Positions 45,726 to 54,429 are shown, numbered from the stretch's first letter. The stretch is DNA of 64,000 bases from Pseudomonas helleri (GCF_009600315.1 NZ_WIWC01000007.1:107351-171350), one strand, 5' to 3'. Translations and numbers: made by a program. Notes: a model not told the origin generated them from the sequence alone.

Positions 45726-46622
45726 TCAGGCCGGGGTCAGGACAAAGTCCCAGTTAACGGCCAAAAACGGTACCTGCAGGTCATAACGGCGGGCTGTCGA
45801 CACGTCTGTTTGGTGGACGAACTGGGCAATCAGTTCTTTCTTCACGCCAAACACCGTGTCTTCATGCAAGTACGGGCAGTCGGGGGTAAAAATGTGGGTG
45901 ATGACCTGTTCGAAGCCCGGTGCCGTGACGATAAAGTGCATGTGCGCTGCACGGTGGGGATGACGCCCCAGATCACCCAGCAGATTACCGACCGTGCCAT
46001 CAGACGGAATCGGGTAATGACGGGGTTTTACCGTGCGAAAGGCGTAGTAACCCTCAGCATCGGAGGTAAATAGGCCGCGCAGGTTGTAGTCCGGCTGCAC
46101 GCCTTTTTGCTGCACGTCATAGAAGCCATCGTCGTTGGTCTGCCAGACATCCAGGGTCGCGCCGGCGATCGGATGCCCATTGGTGTCGAGCACCCGCCCG
46201 CTGACCAACGTTGGCTCCCCTTTGCCATCCAGGCAGATACTGGCGCCATGCTCATAACGTGGCGCATCGGCCACGTAGAACGGCCCCAAAATGGTGTTCG
46301 GGGTTGCGCCCTTGGGACGTCGATGATTGATCGCATCCACCAGCATGGTCACCCCCAGCACATCCGACAGCAGGATGTATTCCTGACGCCAGTCCGAGCA
46401 CATTTGACCGGTACGGGTCAGAAAATCGATGCCCTGTAGCCACTCATCGTGAGTGGGTTCGATTTCCTTGATCGCGGCGTGCAAATGCCGGGTCAGCACC
46501 TCCATCACCTCACGCAGTCGCGGGTTCGCCTGTTCACTGATACGGGCATTGACGATTTCGGCAGAGCGTTCTTCTTCGAAGAGCCCGCCAACCGGGATCT
46601 CGGTATCCGAGTACGCAGTCAT
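45726..46622 (-). CDS. Intradiol ring-cleavage dioxygenase, hydroxyquinol 1,2-dioxygenase-like
   Basis: A 298-residue non-heme Fe(III) dioxygenase. An N-terminal Dioxygenase_N helical domain (about 20-95) is followed by a beta-sandwich with NTILGPFYVADAP and the four ligands Tyr168 (DDGFYDV), Tyr203 (RHYPIPSDG), His227 and His229 (HRAAHMHF). It cleaves a 1,2-diol ring between the hydroxyls; the sequence is closest in feel to hydroxyquinol/chlorocatechol enzymes. Hydroxyquinol would give maleylacetate, for which a reductase gene lies at 50719-51786. It is 57 bases after the MFS porter and 43 bases before the TIM-barrel gene, so it belongs to the same operon. Confidence 0.9.
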   Translation of the reverse strand: MTAYSDTEIPVGGLFEEERSAEIVNARISEQANPRLREVMEVLTRHLHAAIKEIEPTHDEWLQGIDFLTRTGQMCSDWRQEYILLSDVLGVTMLVDAINHRRPKGATPNTILGPFYVADAPRYEHGASICLDGKGEPTLVSGRVLDTNGHPIAGATLDVWQTNDDGFYDVQQKGVQPDYNLRGLFTSDAEGYYAFRTVKPRHYPIPSDGTVGNLLGDLGRHPHRAAHMHFIVTAPGFEQVITHIFTPDCPYLHEDTVFGVKKELIAQFVHQTDVSTARRYDLQVPFLAVNWDFVLTPA

Positions 46623-46678
46623 GGCGTGATGTCCTTGAATATTATTATTAAAGTCAGTTGCAGGTGATGGCAGTCAGA

Positions 46679-48112
46679 TCAGTAAGCGTTGACGCTGGCC
46701 GCTTTCCACCTGGGCCCGCTGAGACGTTGCTGCATATGCTGCTCAATTTGTTCCAGCGTCATGCCTTTGGTCTCTGGCAACCAGAGCGTGCAGAAGATGA
46801 TCGAGCCGATATTGATCACTGCAAAGAGGAGGAACGTCATGCCCCCCATTTCGCTCAGCAACACCGGAAAAAGGAAGGCGACGATGGCGTTGAACACCCA
46901 GAACACACCCACCGCAATACCGTTCATCAAGCCGCGGACGTGGTTGGGAAACAGCTCTGACATCAGCAGCCAGTAGACCGGGCCGATGCACATCTGCATA
47001 AAGAACAGGAACACCAGCACACCCGACAAGGCCATGTAGCTCTGCAACAACGAGTGCGGCATGAAGTTGATCACCACCCCCAGGAACACCTGCGCCAGCA
47101 CCACGACCGTCAAGCCCATCAGCAACATTGAGCGACGTCCCATACGGTTGATCAACCACATGCCTAGCAAGGCGGCAATCACCGAAACCACACCGTTGCC
47201 GATGGTGGCAATAAGAGCGGCGTGAGTGCCCATGCCGGTTTCCTTGAGAATCATCGGCGTGAAGTACACAAAGGCATTAACCCCGGTGAATTGCAGGACA
47301 AACCCCAACGCGATACCGATGCCCAGCAGTTTGAGCAGCCAGGGTTCCTTCAACGCGCGGAGTCCACCGCCATGGCGTTGCTCCCGTGCGCATTGCTCGA
47401 CAATTTCTTTCAGCTCGTTGTTGACCTCGACCTGCGTATCACGGATGCCCTCAAGGATCACCCGGGCTTCATCAACCCGAGCTTTTGCGACCAGCCATCG
47501 GGGCGATGCCGGTACGTAGCGCATACCGACATACAGCAACAGCGCCGGGATCAACGAAATGGCCAGCATGAAACGCCACGTCAACGGGCTGTCGAACGCG
47601 TGCGCCAGACTCGCACTGGCGATATAGGCCAGACATTGCCCGGAAACGATCATGACTTCGCTCTGACACACCAGCCGCCCGCGATGACGTGGCGCCGCCA
47701 GCTCGGCGATCAATACCGGAACTGTCGATGACGCACCGCCGACAGCGATGCCCAGGATGAAACGGGTGGCAACCATCGCCCACAAGGTCGGTGCCAGGGC
47801 AGTGCCCAATGCCCCCAGCGCAAACAATACCGCCAGCGCCTTCAACACCCCCAAGCGGCCGTAGCGGTCAGACAAATGGCCGGCGAACAAGGCGCCAAAG
47901 GCCCCACCAAAAATCAGCGCCGAGGCCACGAGGCCTTCGGATACAGGATTCAATCCCAAGCCACCCTGACTGACATCGAGTGCCATGAACGGCAGCGCTC
48001 CGGAGATGACTCCCGTGTCATAACCGAACGCCAGCGAGCCCATGGTCGTGATGGCCGCAATACGCCACAGTATTTTCGACGACGCACGCGCCGCGGTTGG
48101 GTGATTCGACAT
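46679..48112 (-). CDS. MFS sugar porter (SP family)
   Basis: A 477-residue 12-helix proton symporter. The ATG at 48112 (MSNHPTAARASSKILWRIAA) has AAGGTTGA upstream; a longer frame is rejected. Motifs: GYDTGVISGALPFM, GHLSDRYGRLGVLK (motif A), RYVPASPRWLVAKARVDEAR, the second-half RMGRRSMLLMGL, and LPETKGMTLEQIEQH at the C-terminus. Close to inositol/xylose porters (IolT/XylE type). It is the first gene of the minus-strand catabolic run and gives that run a second uptake route besides the ABC system. Confidence 0.9.
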   Translation of the reverse strand: MSNHPTAARASSKILWRIAAITTMGSLAFGYDTGVISGALPFMALDVSQGGLGLNPVSEGLVASALIFGGAFGALFAGHLSDRYGRLGVLKALAVLFALGALGTALAPTLWAMVATRFILGIAVGGASSTVPVLIAELAAPRHRGRLVCQSEVMIVSGQCLAYIASASLAHAFDSPLTWRFMLAISLIPALLLYVGMRYVPASPRWLVAKARVDEARVILEGIRDTQVEVNNELKEIVEQCAREQRHGGGLRALKEPWLLKLLGIGIALGFVLQFTGVNAFVYFTPMILKETGMGTHAALIATIGNGVVSVIAALLGMWLINRMGRRSMLLMGLTVVVLAQVFLGVVINFMPHSLLQSYMALSGVLVFLFFMQMCIGPVYWLLMSELFPNHVRGLMNGIAVGVFWVFNAIVAFLFPVLLSEMGGMTFLLFAVINIGSIIFCTLWLPETKGMTLEQIEQHMQQRLSGPRWKAASVNAY

Positions 48113-48175
48113 GAGGTCAACCTTTATTAAATTTATGTGTTCGCTCAGTGGAAGTGAGACTACTGCGATTGAATC

Positions 48176-48224
48176 GGAAAACAAATCCTCGATTGGCAAA
48201 TGTGTTTTCCGCCTGTTGGAAAAC
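48176..48224 (-). promoter_or_regulatory. Array of GGAAAAC repeats upstream of the porter operon
   Basis: Three copies of the same 7-mer: GGAAAAC 48176-48182, its reverse complement GTTTTCC 48204-48210, and GGAAAAC 48218-48224. The last two form a perfect inverted repeat with a 7-base spacer and fit T-N11-A LysR boxes. They lie 64-112 bases upstream of the porter ATG, the usual place for activator binding. The neighbouring LysR protein is the obvious candidate. Confidence 0.5.
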
Positions 48225-48335
48225 TGAAGATCCGGGTTACAGATGGGCACTGTCGAACGCAGTGCCCTTAAAGTCGCAAGGCGTTAACGCCGTTCATGTG
48301 TAAACAACGGTGGGAACAACGCGCAAATAAATGCG

Positions 48336-49250
48336 TTAACGCGTCCAGTAACGCTCGTGTTCATGAGTGTTGAAGTCTGCCAATAAAAACTCGATAAAAA
48401 CACGCAACTTGGCGGGCATAAAACGACGGCTCTGAAAGGCCATGTTGATGGTCAGCCGCGGTAAATCCCAATCGTCCAATACCGGGATCAATCGCCCCGC
48501 CACCAAATCGGCATTGATGATGTACTTGGGCTGCACCAGAATCCCCCCACCCGCCAGTGCGGCGGCCCGCACAATCTGCCCATCGTTGGTTTCCAGAATG
48601 GGCTCCGCCTTGAAGGCTACTTCCTCTTTGTCTTTGGTGAAGCGCATGACCCTGGGCTGGTTGGCATGGCTGTAAATCAGCAAGTCATGGCGGGCCAGAT
48701 CCTCAATGCTCCGGGGCGTGCCCATGCGTTGCAAATAGCCGGGGGACGCTGCAAGTACGCGGCGAGTCTCAGCCAGACGGCGAATGGTGATGTTGGAATC
48801 GGGCTCAAACTCTTTGGTTCGAATCGCCAGATCGATGTCGCTATCAATAATGTCGAAATAGCGGTTCTCGCCCAGCACTTTAAGGGTGATGTGCGGGTAC
48901 ATTTTGCGGAAAGCCGGAATCAGCGGCGCTATGTGCAGCATGCAAAACGAAATCGATGCCGTAATGGTCAGCGTGCCCACTGGCTGCACTAGCGACTCAC
49001 TAAGCGAAGCTTCGGCTTCCTTGAGTTCGCCCAATAAACTTTTGCAACTGGCATAAAACTGATGCCCCAGGTTGGTCAGGGCCAGGCGTCGAGTATTACG
49101 GTCAATCAAACGCACATTGAGCCGTTGCTCCAGCGCAACCAAATGTCGACTGGCGGCGGCATTGGATAACCCCAGAAGTTCGGCTGCTTTGGTCAATGTC
49201 CCCACTTCGGCGGTTAATACAAAAAGTTCCAGTTCGGTCAGTCGATCCAA
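48336..49250 (-). CDS. LysR-family regulator of the catabolic island
   Basis: A 304-residue LysR protein. The start is TTG at 49250, supported by GGGAG 7 bases upstream and by the standard MDRLTELELFVLTAE beginning of the winged HTH (about 1-62, with TKAAELLGLSNAAASRHLVA). The effector domain shows PVGTLTITASISFCMLHIAP and DIDLAIRTKEFEPDSN. It lies between the porter operon (same strand, 223 bases downstream) and the divergent dioxygenase-like/NTF2/reductase operon (171 bases). A 20-base perfect palindrome covers its own translation start region. It probably controls both units and itself. Confidence 0.87.
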   Translation of the reverse strand: MDRLTELELFVLTAEVGTLTKAAELLGLSNAAASRHLVALEQRLNVRLIDRNTRRLALTNLGHQFYASCKSLLGELKEAEASLSESLVQPVGTLTITASISFCMLHIAPLIPAFRKMYPHITLKVLGENRYFDIIDSDIDLAIRTKEFEPDSNITIRRLAETRRVLAASPGYLQRMGTPRSIEDLARHDLLIYSHANQPRVMRFTKDKEEVAFKAEPILETNDGQIVRAAALAGGGILVQPKYIINADLVAGRLIPVLDDWDLPRLTINMAFQSRRFMPAKLRVFIEFLLADFNTHEHERYWTR

Positions 49251-49267
49251 GGCGTACTCCCTTTTTG

Positions 49268-49287
49268 TTATTTCATATATGAAATAA
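49268..49287. promoter_or_regulatory. Perfect 20-bp palindrome in the divergent LysR/dioxygenase-like gap
   Basis: TTATTTCATATATGAAATAA is a perfect palindrome 18 bases from the LysR start codon and 134 bases before the dioxygenase-like gene. Position suggests an autoregulatory operator for the LysR protein, though its AT-rich sequence and tight centre also suit GntR/FadR- or TetR-type dimers. Confidence 0.55.
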
Positions 49288-49421
49288 AGAATTCCATATA
49301 CGGCCTTTTCTTACATTCAGCGGAACTATAACGTGCGGCGCTATGGCATGAGAAGCCAACCCGCCGCCACTCCCAGAGTTGGCCAGGCCACAAACAGGGC
49401 GCAAATAGTCTTGGAGTCAAC

Positions 49422-50255
49422 ATGCGCAATTTGGACGAAATGACCATCACCCAAGCGGTGTTGGCAAAAAACAGCGGTATTGGCGATGCTCGTTTATGCG
49501 AAATCATGACCAGCCTGGTACAAAACCTCCACGCCTTCGCCCGCGAGATCAAACTGACCGAAACGGAATGGCAACGCGGCATCGACTTTCTTGCTCAGGC
49601 AGGTGCAGCCAATACGGCTGACCGCCAACAATTTGCGTTGATATCACATGTATTGGGGCTTTCCACTCTGGTGCTTGCGCAAAATGACAGAAAGCCCGTG
49701 GGCTGCACCGAGACGGCGGCGTTCCATGTTACGCCAGAGCAGGCGCCTGTCTTACTGGATGCCGGAGCGGATTTTGGCGCTGACTCGAACACTGCCAAGG
49801 GCTACCTGCAAGGTGCCGTACTGGATGTTCAAGGGCACGCCATCCCTCATGCAGTACTAGAAGTTCATCGGGCCTGCCCCCACGACAACGGCGCCATTGA
49901 TCGAGCCCTTTTGCCCGTCGATGAAGGTGGGCGCTATCACTTGTGCACCGCCCTGCCCGACAACCAGCACATCCCCCATGACAGTCCGGCAGGCCAGTTA
50001 CTGGCAGCGTTAAACCGCCCGCACTGGCGCCCTGCGCACTTCAAGTTCACGGTCGGCGCTACAGGCTATCAACGGTTGACCACCCACGTGTTTCGCGCAG
50101 GCGACCCTTATCTGGACGCGGATCCGTTATTTGGCGTGCGTTCTTCACTTATTACCGAATGGCAATGGCACTCCGGTGGGATGACCCCTGCCGGCACCGT
50201 CAGCAATGACCCGTTTTATACCTTGGCCTTCGATTTCGTTCTGGCGAAAGAATGA
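49422..50255 (+). CDS. Intradiol dioxygenase homologue with degenerate iron site
   Basis: A 277-residue protein with GGAG before the ATG. It keeps the Dioxygenase_N domain (about 20-95) and the beta-sandwich, with GYLQGAVLDVQGHAIPHAVL and RPAHFKFTVGATGYQRLTTH aligning to the active enzyme at 45726-46622. Yet three of four iron ligands are replaced: the first Tyr by Ile159, the second by Gln182, and the second His of the HxH pair by Lys208; only His206 remains. GPFYV is also AAFHV. A ~12-residue loop between the two tyrosine positions is missing. It cannot bind Fe(III) in the usual way, so it is a pseudoenzyme or has a new activity. It is first in an operon with an NTF2-fold gene and maleylacetate reductase. 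Confidence 0.82.
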   Translation: MRNLDEMTITQAVLAKNSGIGDARLCEIMTSLVQNLHAFAREIKLTETEWQRGIDFLAQAGAANTADRQQFALISHVLGLSTLVLAQNDRKPVGCTETAAFHVTPEQAPVLLDAGADFGADSNTAKGYLQGAVLDVQGHAIPHAVLEVHRACPHDNGAIDRALLPVDEGGRYHLCTALPDNQHIPHDSPAGQLLAALNRPHWRPAHFKFTVGATGYQRLTTHVFRAGDPYLDADPLFGVRSSLITEWQWHSGGMTPAGTVSNDPFYTLAFDFVLAKE

Positions 50256-50294
50256 GCCGTTCCCCTGCACGGTTATTAACCGTTTGAGGTCTGC

Positions 50295-50744
50295 ATGAAC
50301 AACGATTTAGCCATTACCGCGTTGATCCGTTCATTGGAAAGCCAGCGTTATTTGGCGATGCAGCGAGGCGATCTTGAAACCTTTTATCGTTTAGCCCACC
50401 CCGAGCTGATTTATGTCCACTCCAACGGCGTCAAGGACGATCTCGCCAGCTATCTGAACAAGTGCCGCAACGGGCTTTACCGCTATGACCGCATTGATCA
50501 TGCCGTGCACCACGTATTCGCCTGTGGCGACACGGCTTTAGCTTTCGGCCACCTGTCTGCCGACATTGTGTCCCATGGCGTTGCCAAAACACTCAATAAC
50601 CAAACCCTGAGTGTCTGGCAGATGACAGCGGGCCAATGGCTGCTGATTGCCTATCAGCCCACGCCAATCACTCAACCTGCAACCACCCCTTTGACCTCTA
50701 GTCCCGGAGACCTGCCTCATGTCAACGCCGCCATTCATCTATAA
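50295..50744 (+). CDS. NTF2-like (SnoaL/DUF4440-type) protein
   Basis: A 149-residue cone-fold protein with GAGG before the ATG. LIRSLESQRYLAMQRGDLET, LAHPELIYVHSNGVKDD, ASYLNKCRNGLYRYDRIDHA and TLSVWQMTAGQWLLIAYQPT follow the NTF2-like pattern. Members include scytalone dehydratase, ketosteroid isomerase and many unknowns. Its 3' end overlaps the maleylacetate reductase gene by 26 bases, so the two are tightly coupled. In this setting a dehydratase or isomerase role on a ring intermediate is possible but not shown. Confidence 0.82.
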   Translation: MNNDLAITALIRSLESQRYLAMQRGDLETFYRLAHPELIYVHSNGVKDDLASYLNKCRNGLYRYDRIDHAVHHVFACGDTALAFGHLSADIVSHGVAKTLNNQTLSVWQMTAGQWLLIAYQPTPITQPATTPLTSSPGDLPHVNAAIHL

Positions 50745-51786
50745 CGGTCAGCCATCACGCGTCATCTTTGGCAAGGGTTCACTGCAACAACTGGAAGCTG
50801 AAATCGACCGCTTGGGCGCCAGCCGGGCACTGGTTCTCTGCACCCCGGAACAACGCGTTCAAGCAGAACAGGTGGTGCAACTGCTCGGCAGTCGCGCCGC
50901 CGACATTTTTGACAAGGCGGTGATGCATGTTCCTGTGGAAACAGCGCGTGAAGCCCGCGAAGTGGCCCGCAAACTGGGTGCCGACTGTGCCATCGCCATC
51001 GGCGGCGGTTCTACCACCGGCCTGGGTAAAGCCATTGCAATGGACTCCGGTCTGCCGATTCTGGCGATCCCGACGACCTATGCCGGCTCTGAGATGACCC
51101 CCGTGTTCGGCCTCACCGAAAACGGCCTCAAACGCACCGGTAAAGACCCGCGCGTACTGCCAAGAACCGTGATTTACGACCCTGAGCTGACGGTCAGCCT
51201 GCCTGTTGAAATGTCGATCACCAGCGGTATGAATGCCATTGCCCACGCAGCGGAAGGCCTGTATGCCCAGGATGGCAACCCAGTTATGTCATTGATGGCC
51301 GAAGAAGGTATCCGAGCCTTGGCTCAAGGCATGAAAAACATCCGCCACCAACCCGCTGATCTCGATGCCCGTAGCGACTGTCTGTATGGCGCCTGGCTGT
51401 GCGGCACGGTATTGGGCAATGTGGGCATGGCCTTGCATCACAAGCTTTGCCACACCTTGGGCGGTAGCTTCAACCTGCCCCACGCCCAGACCCACACCAT
51501 AGTGTTGCCACATGCCATTGCCTACAACCAATCGGCGGCACCCGGCCTGTCACGTATCTGTCGCGCCCTGAACGTCGAAAATTGCAGCCCTGCTGCGGCC
51601 TTGTTCGACCTTTCAAGCTCGCTGGGGGCACCTACCCGCCTCAAGGACTTGGGCCTGAGCGAAGCCGATTTGGACCGCGCTACCGATATTGCGTTGTCCA
51701 ACCCGTACTGGAACCCGCGACCGATAGAAGCAGTGGCCATTCGACAACTGCTCCAGGACGCTTACGAGGGTGTTCGCCCACACTAA
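50719..51786 (+). CDS. Maleylacetate reductase (iron-type alcohol dehydrogenase family)
   Basis: A 355-residue NAD(P)H-dependent enzyme reducing maleylacetate to 3-oxoadipate, the step after hydroxyquinol or chlorocatechol ring cleavage. GGGSTTGLGKAIAMDSGLPI (dinucleotide loop), IPTTYAGSEMTPVFGLTENG (maleylacetate reductase signature), SGMNAIAHAAEGLYAQDGNP and MALHHKLCHTLGGSFNLPHA match the family, which lacks one metal ligand found in ordinary Fe-ADHs. GGAG precedes the ATG. It overlaps the NTF2-like gene and ends in a strong terminator. The matching ring-cleavage enzyme is the intact dioxygenase on the other strand. Confidence 0.92.
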   Translation: MSTPPFIYNGQPSRVIFGKGSLQQLEAEIDRLGASRALVLCTPEQRVQAEQVVQLLGSRAADIFDKAVMHVPVETAREAREVARKLGADCAIAIGGGSTTGLGKAIAMDSGLPILAIPTTYAGSEMTPVFGLTENGLKRTGKDPRVLPRTVIYDPELTVSLPVEMSITSGMNAIAHAAEGLYAQDGNPVMSLMAEEGIRALAQGMKNIRHQPADLDARSDCLYGAWLCGTVLGNVGMALHHKLCHTLGGSFNLPHAQTHTIVLPHAIAYNQSAAPGLSRICRALNVENCSPAAALFDLSSSLGAPTRLKDLGLSEADLDRATDIALSNPYWNPRPIEAVAIRQLLQDAYEGVRPH

Positions 51787-51817
51787 TTTGCCACTGATGC
51801 CATTGCGCACCGCAACC

Positions 51818-51855
51818 AAAAAGCCCCCCACACTGCTCAGGTGTGGGGGGCTTTT
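51818..51855. terminator. Bidirectional terminator between maleylacetate reductase and gcd
   Basis: An 11-bp perfect stem (GCCCCCCACAC / GTGTGGGGGGC) with a 7-base loop, five A on the left and four T on the right, lies between the two convergent genes and can serve both. Confidence 0.85.
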
Positions 51856-51872
51856 AGTTCAACTCGTCCTTG

Positions 51873-54281
51873 TTACTTTGAAGCGTGCGGCAATGCGTAA
51901 GCGATGATGTAATCGCCGCGATTTTCATTGCTGCCGGTGCGTGTTGCTCCGCCAACCGTGATCACCACATATTGCTTGCCGTCACGACCGATGTAGGTCA
52001 TCGGAGCACCTTGGCCGCCCATTGGCAGGCGACCGCGCCACAGCTCTTTGCCCGTGTCGTTGTCCAGGGCCCGGATGTAGTAATCCAGCGTACCGTGGAA
52101 GAACGTCAGACCACCCTTGGTCACCAATGGGCCGCCCATGGTGGGCATCCCCAGCGGCATCAGCACACCCGGCACGATACCGTGAACCGGTGCATCCTGA
52201 ATGCTGCCCATAGGCACTTGCCATTTGGTCTTGCCTGTATTCAGGTCAATCGCGGTCATGGTCCCGAACGGTGGTTTGAAGCAAGGCACCCCCAGAGGCG
52301 AGACAAACATCGAGCGCTCTACACCCCACGGCGTTCCCAACTGCTCGGAGTATTCGCCTTCGGTGCTGGGTTTCAAACCTGTGCGCACAGCGTCTTCACG
52401 CTTGATAAAGCGGCCCCACTGCGCCATACGGATGTCGTTGACAATCAAGGTGCCGGTGGACGCATCAATCGCCCCGCCGCCCCAGTTGAAACCGCCGTAG
52501 TAGCCTGGGTAGATCAACGTGCGCTGACCTTCAACCAGCGGCGTAAACTCACCCGCCCAACGCATTTCCTTGAAGTCGATGCGGCACATCAGTTGGTCGA
52601 ATACGGTCGCTCCCCACATGTCCGACTCTTTGAAGGCCTCTGTACCCACCGACAACTTCGAGTAAGGCTGAGTTGGCGAGATGCGCATCCCTGCAATCCC
52701 GTCAGTGGCCACTTGGCGCTGCTCAACATCAACAACCGGCGTGCCGTCGCGACGATCGAGCACAAAGATTTGCCCGCGCTTGGTCATGGCGATGACCACA
52801 GGCGTACTGCCACCCGCCTTGTTTGGCAGGTCGTAGAGGATAGGCTGCGCAGACACGTCGTAGTCGAACATGTCGTTGTTGGCCGTGCGGAAGTGCCATT
52901 TGTCGACACCGGTTTTTACGTCAATAGCAACGATAGAGTCGTTGTACTCGTCCGATCCAGCATGACGATCACCGTTCCAAAAGTCAGGTGTCTGGTTACC
53001 GGTCGGGATGTACGCCAAACCGAGTTTTGCATCGTACGACGCAGTGCCCCAGAAGTTGGGCGAATCCTTGGGATACAGCTCACCTTCGGGCAGCGGTACG
53101 CCACGCTTGGGATTCAGCGCTTCCCAGGCCCACAACAGCTCGCCGGTACGCACATCAAAACCGCGCGTCACGCCCGACGGTTCGCCGGTGGTCAGGTTGT
53201 CGTTGATCTTGCCGCCCACAATCACTACATCCCCGGCCACCAAAGGGGCCGACGTCAAGTAGTAAGAGCCGTCAGTGTTGGGCCCAATGCCTTTGAGCAG
53301 GTCCACAGTACCGTGGTCGCCGAAGCTGTCACAGGCCTTGCCGGTCTCGGCATTAAGTGCAATCAGACGCGCGTCAACGGTGGTGGTGATAATGCGACGA
53401 CGGCACTCGGCCACAGGTGGTGTAGCGTCACTAACCCCGGCGTTCGGGGAAACGCCTGCGCTTGCGGTGGCCTTGTCAGCGTCGTAATAGCCGACACCAC
53501 GGCAGCGCTTCCAGCCTTTGTTGGCTGGGGTTTCCTTGACTTGCGGGTCGAACTTCCATTTCTCGGCACCCGTCACCGGGTCAAGTGCAAACACCTTGTT
53601 CAGCGGCGTGCACAGGTACACCGTGTCATCGACCTTTAGGGGAGTGCCCTGATATTCGGCCCCGTCGATGGCCAGGTCACCGGTACGGAATGTCCAGGCT
53701 ACTTGCAGGTCCTTGACGTTGGATTTGTTGATTTGCTCGAACTGGGCAAAGCGCTCGCCATGGGTGTTACGCCCATAGGCCGTCCAGTCGTCGCCATCAG
53801 ACTCGCCAGCATCGGCAACCACCACCGGCGCGCTGCTGCCTTCTTTCGCAACCACCGTCGGGTGCGGCTGGAACATGCCGTAGGCAAAACCTGCAATGTT
53901 TGCAATCAACACAGCACAGAGGGCGGTCAACGGTGCTTTGCCCAGAAAGCGACGATCACCCTCAAGCAGCGGCACCATAAGCGTCAGTACCAGGGCGATA
54001 ACGATAAAGGTCATCAGCCGGGGCACTAACTGCCAGAAATCGAAGCCCACTTCCCACAACGACCAGACCAGCGTGATCACCAGCAATGCCAGCGCTAGCC
54101 AGGTGGCTGCGATCTTGCGGCGAGCCAGTTGCACACCACTGGCAATCATCTAAGCACCCGCCAGCAGGTAGTACCAACTGCCCCCCAACGACGCCAGCTT
54201 CCCTCCTCCCAGTAATACGCCCAGCCCAAATACAGCCAATATGACGCCTATGACAACAGGCGCGATCCATTTGAGTCTCAT
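51873..54281 (-). pseudogene. gcd: Membrane-bound PQQ glucose dehydrogenase gene split by an amber codon
   Basis: From ATG 54281 (MRLKWIAPVVIGVILAVFGL) the frame has 43 codons, ending YYLLAGA, then TAG at 54150-54152, and resumes in the same frame with ATG (MIASGVQLARRKIAATWLAL) to a stop at 51873. The whole is 803 codons, the normal Gcd length, so one substitution (perhaps TTG to TAG) broke a complete gene. The remaining 758 residues keep most N-terminal membrane helices and the entire PQQ propeller: DDWTAYGRNTHGERFAQFEQ, CRGVGYYDADKA, MFDYDVSAQPILYD and others. Because ATG directly follows TAG, reinitiation could still yield a nearly full enzyme lacking the first helix. Gcd oxidises glucose to gluconate at the periplasmic face. 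A LacI-type regulator lies upstream. Confidence 0.85.
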
Positions 54282-54411
54282 ATACGTTCCTACTGTGTTT
54301 TTAATGACGTCTGCACCCGTCGGATGCGCTCGCTGGCTTGGCCAACGAGATAACTTGCGCACGTTGCCTGTGCAACGCGAAAAAAACAGGGGGATCAAAG
54401 CACTTGATTAA

Positions 54412-54429
54412 AATGAGAGCGCTCTCATT
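54412..54429. promoter_or_regulatory. LacI-family operator upstream of gcd
   Basis: AATGAGAGCGCTCTCATT is a perfect 18-bp palindrome with the central CG typical of LacI/GalR operators. It sits 131 bases upstream of the gcd start and 130 bases past the stop of a LacI-family gene, so repression of gcd by that protein is likely. Confidence 0.72.

Noticed and set aside
51885..53639. A 584-codon plus-strand frame antisense to gcd
   Set aside because: Arg/His-rich shadow of a conserved gene, no ribosome-binding site.
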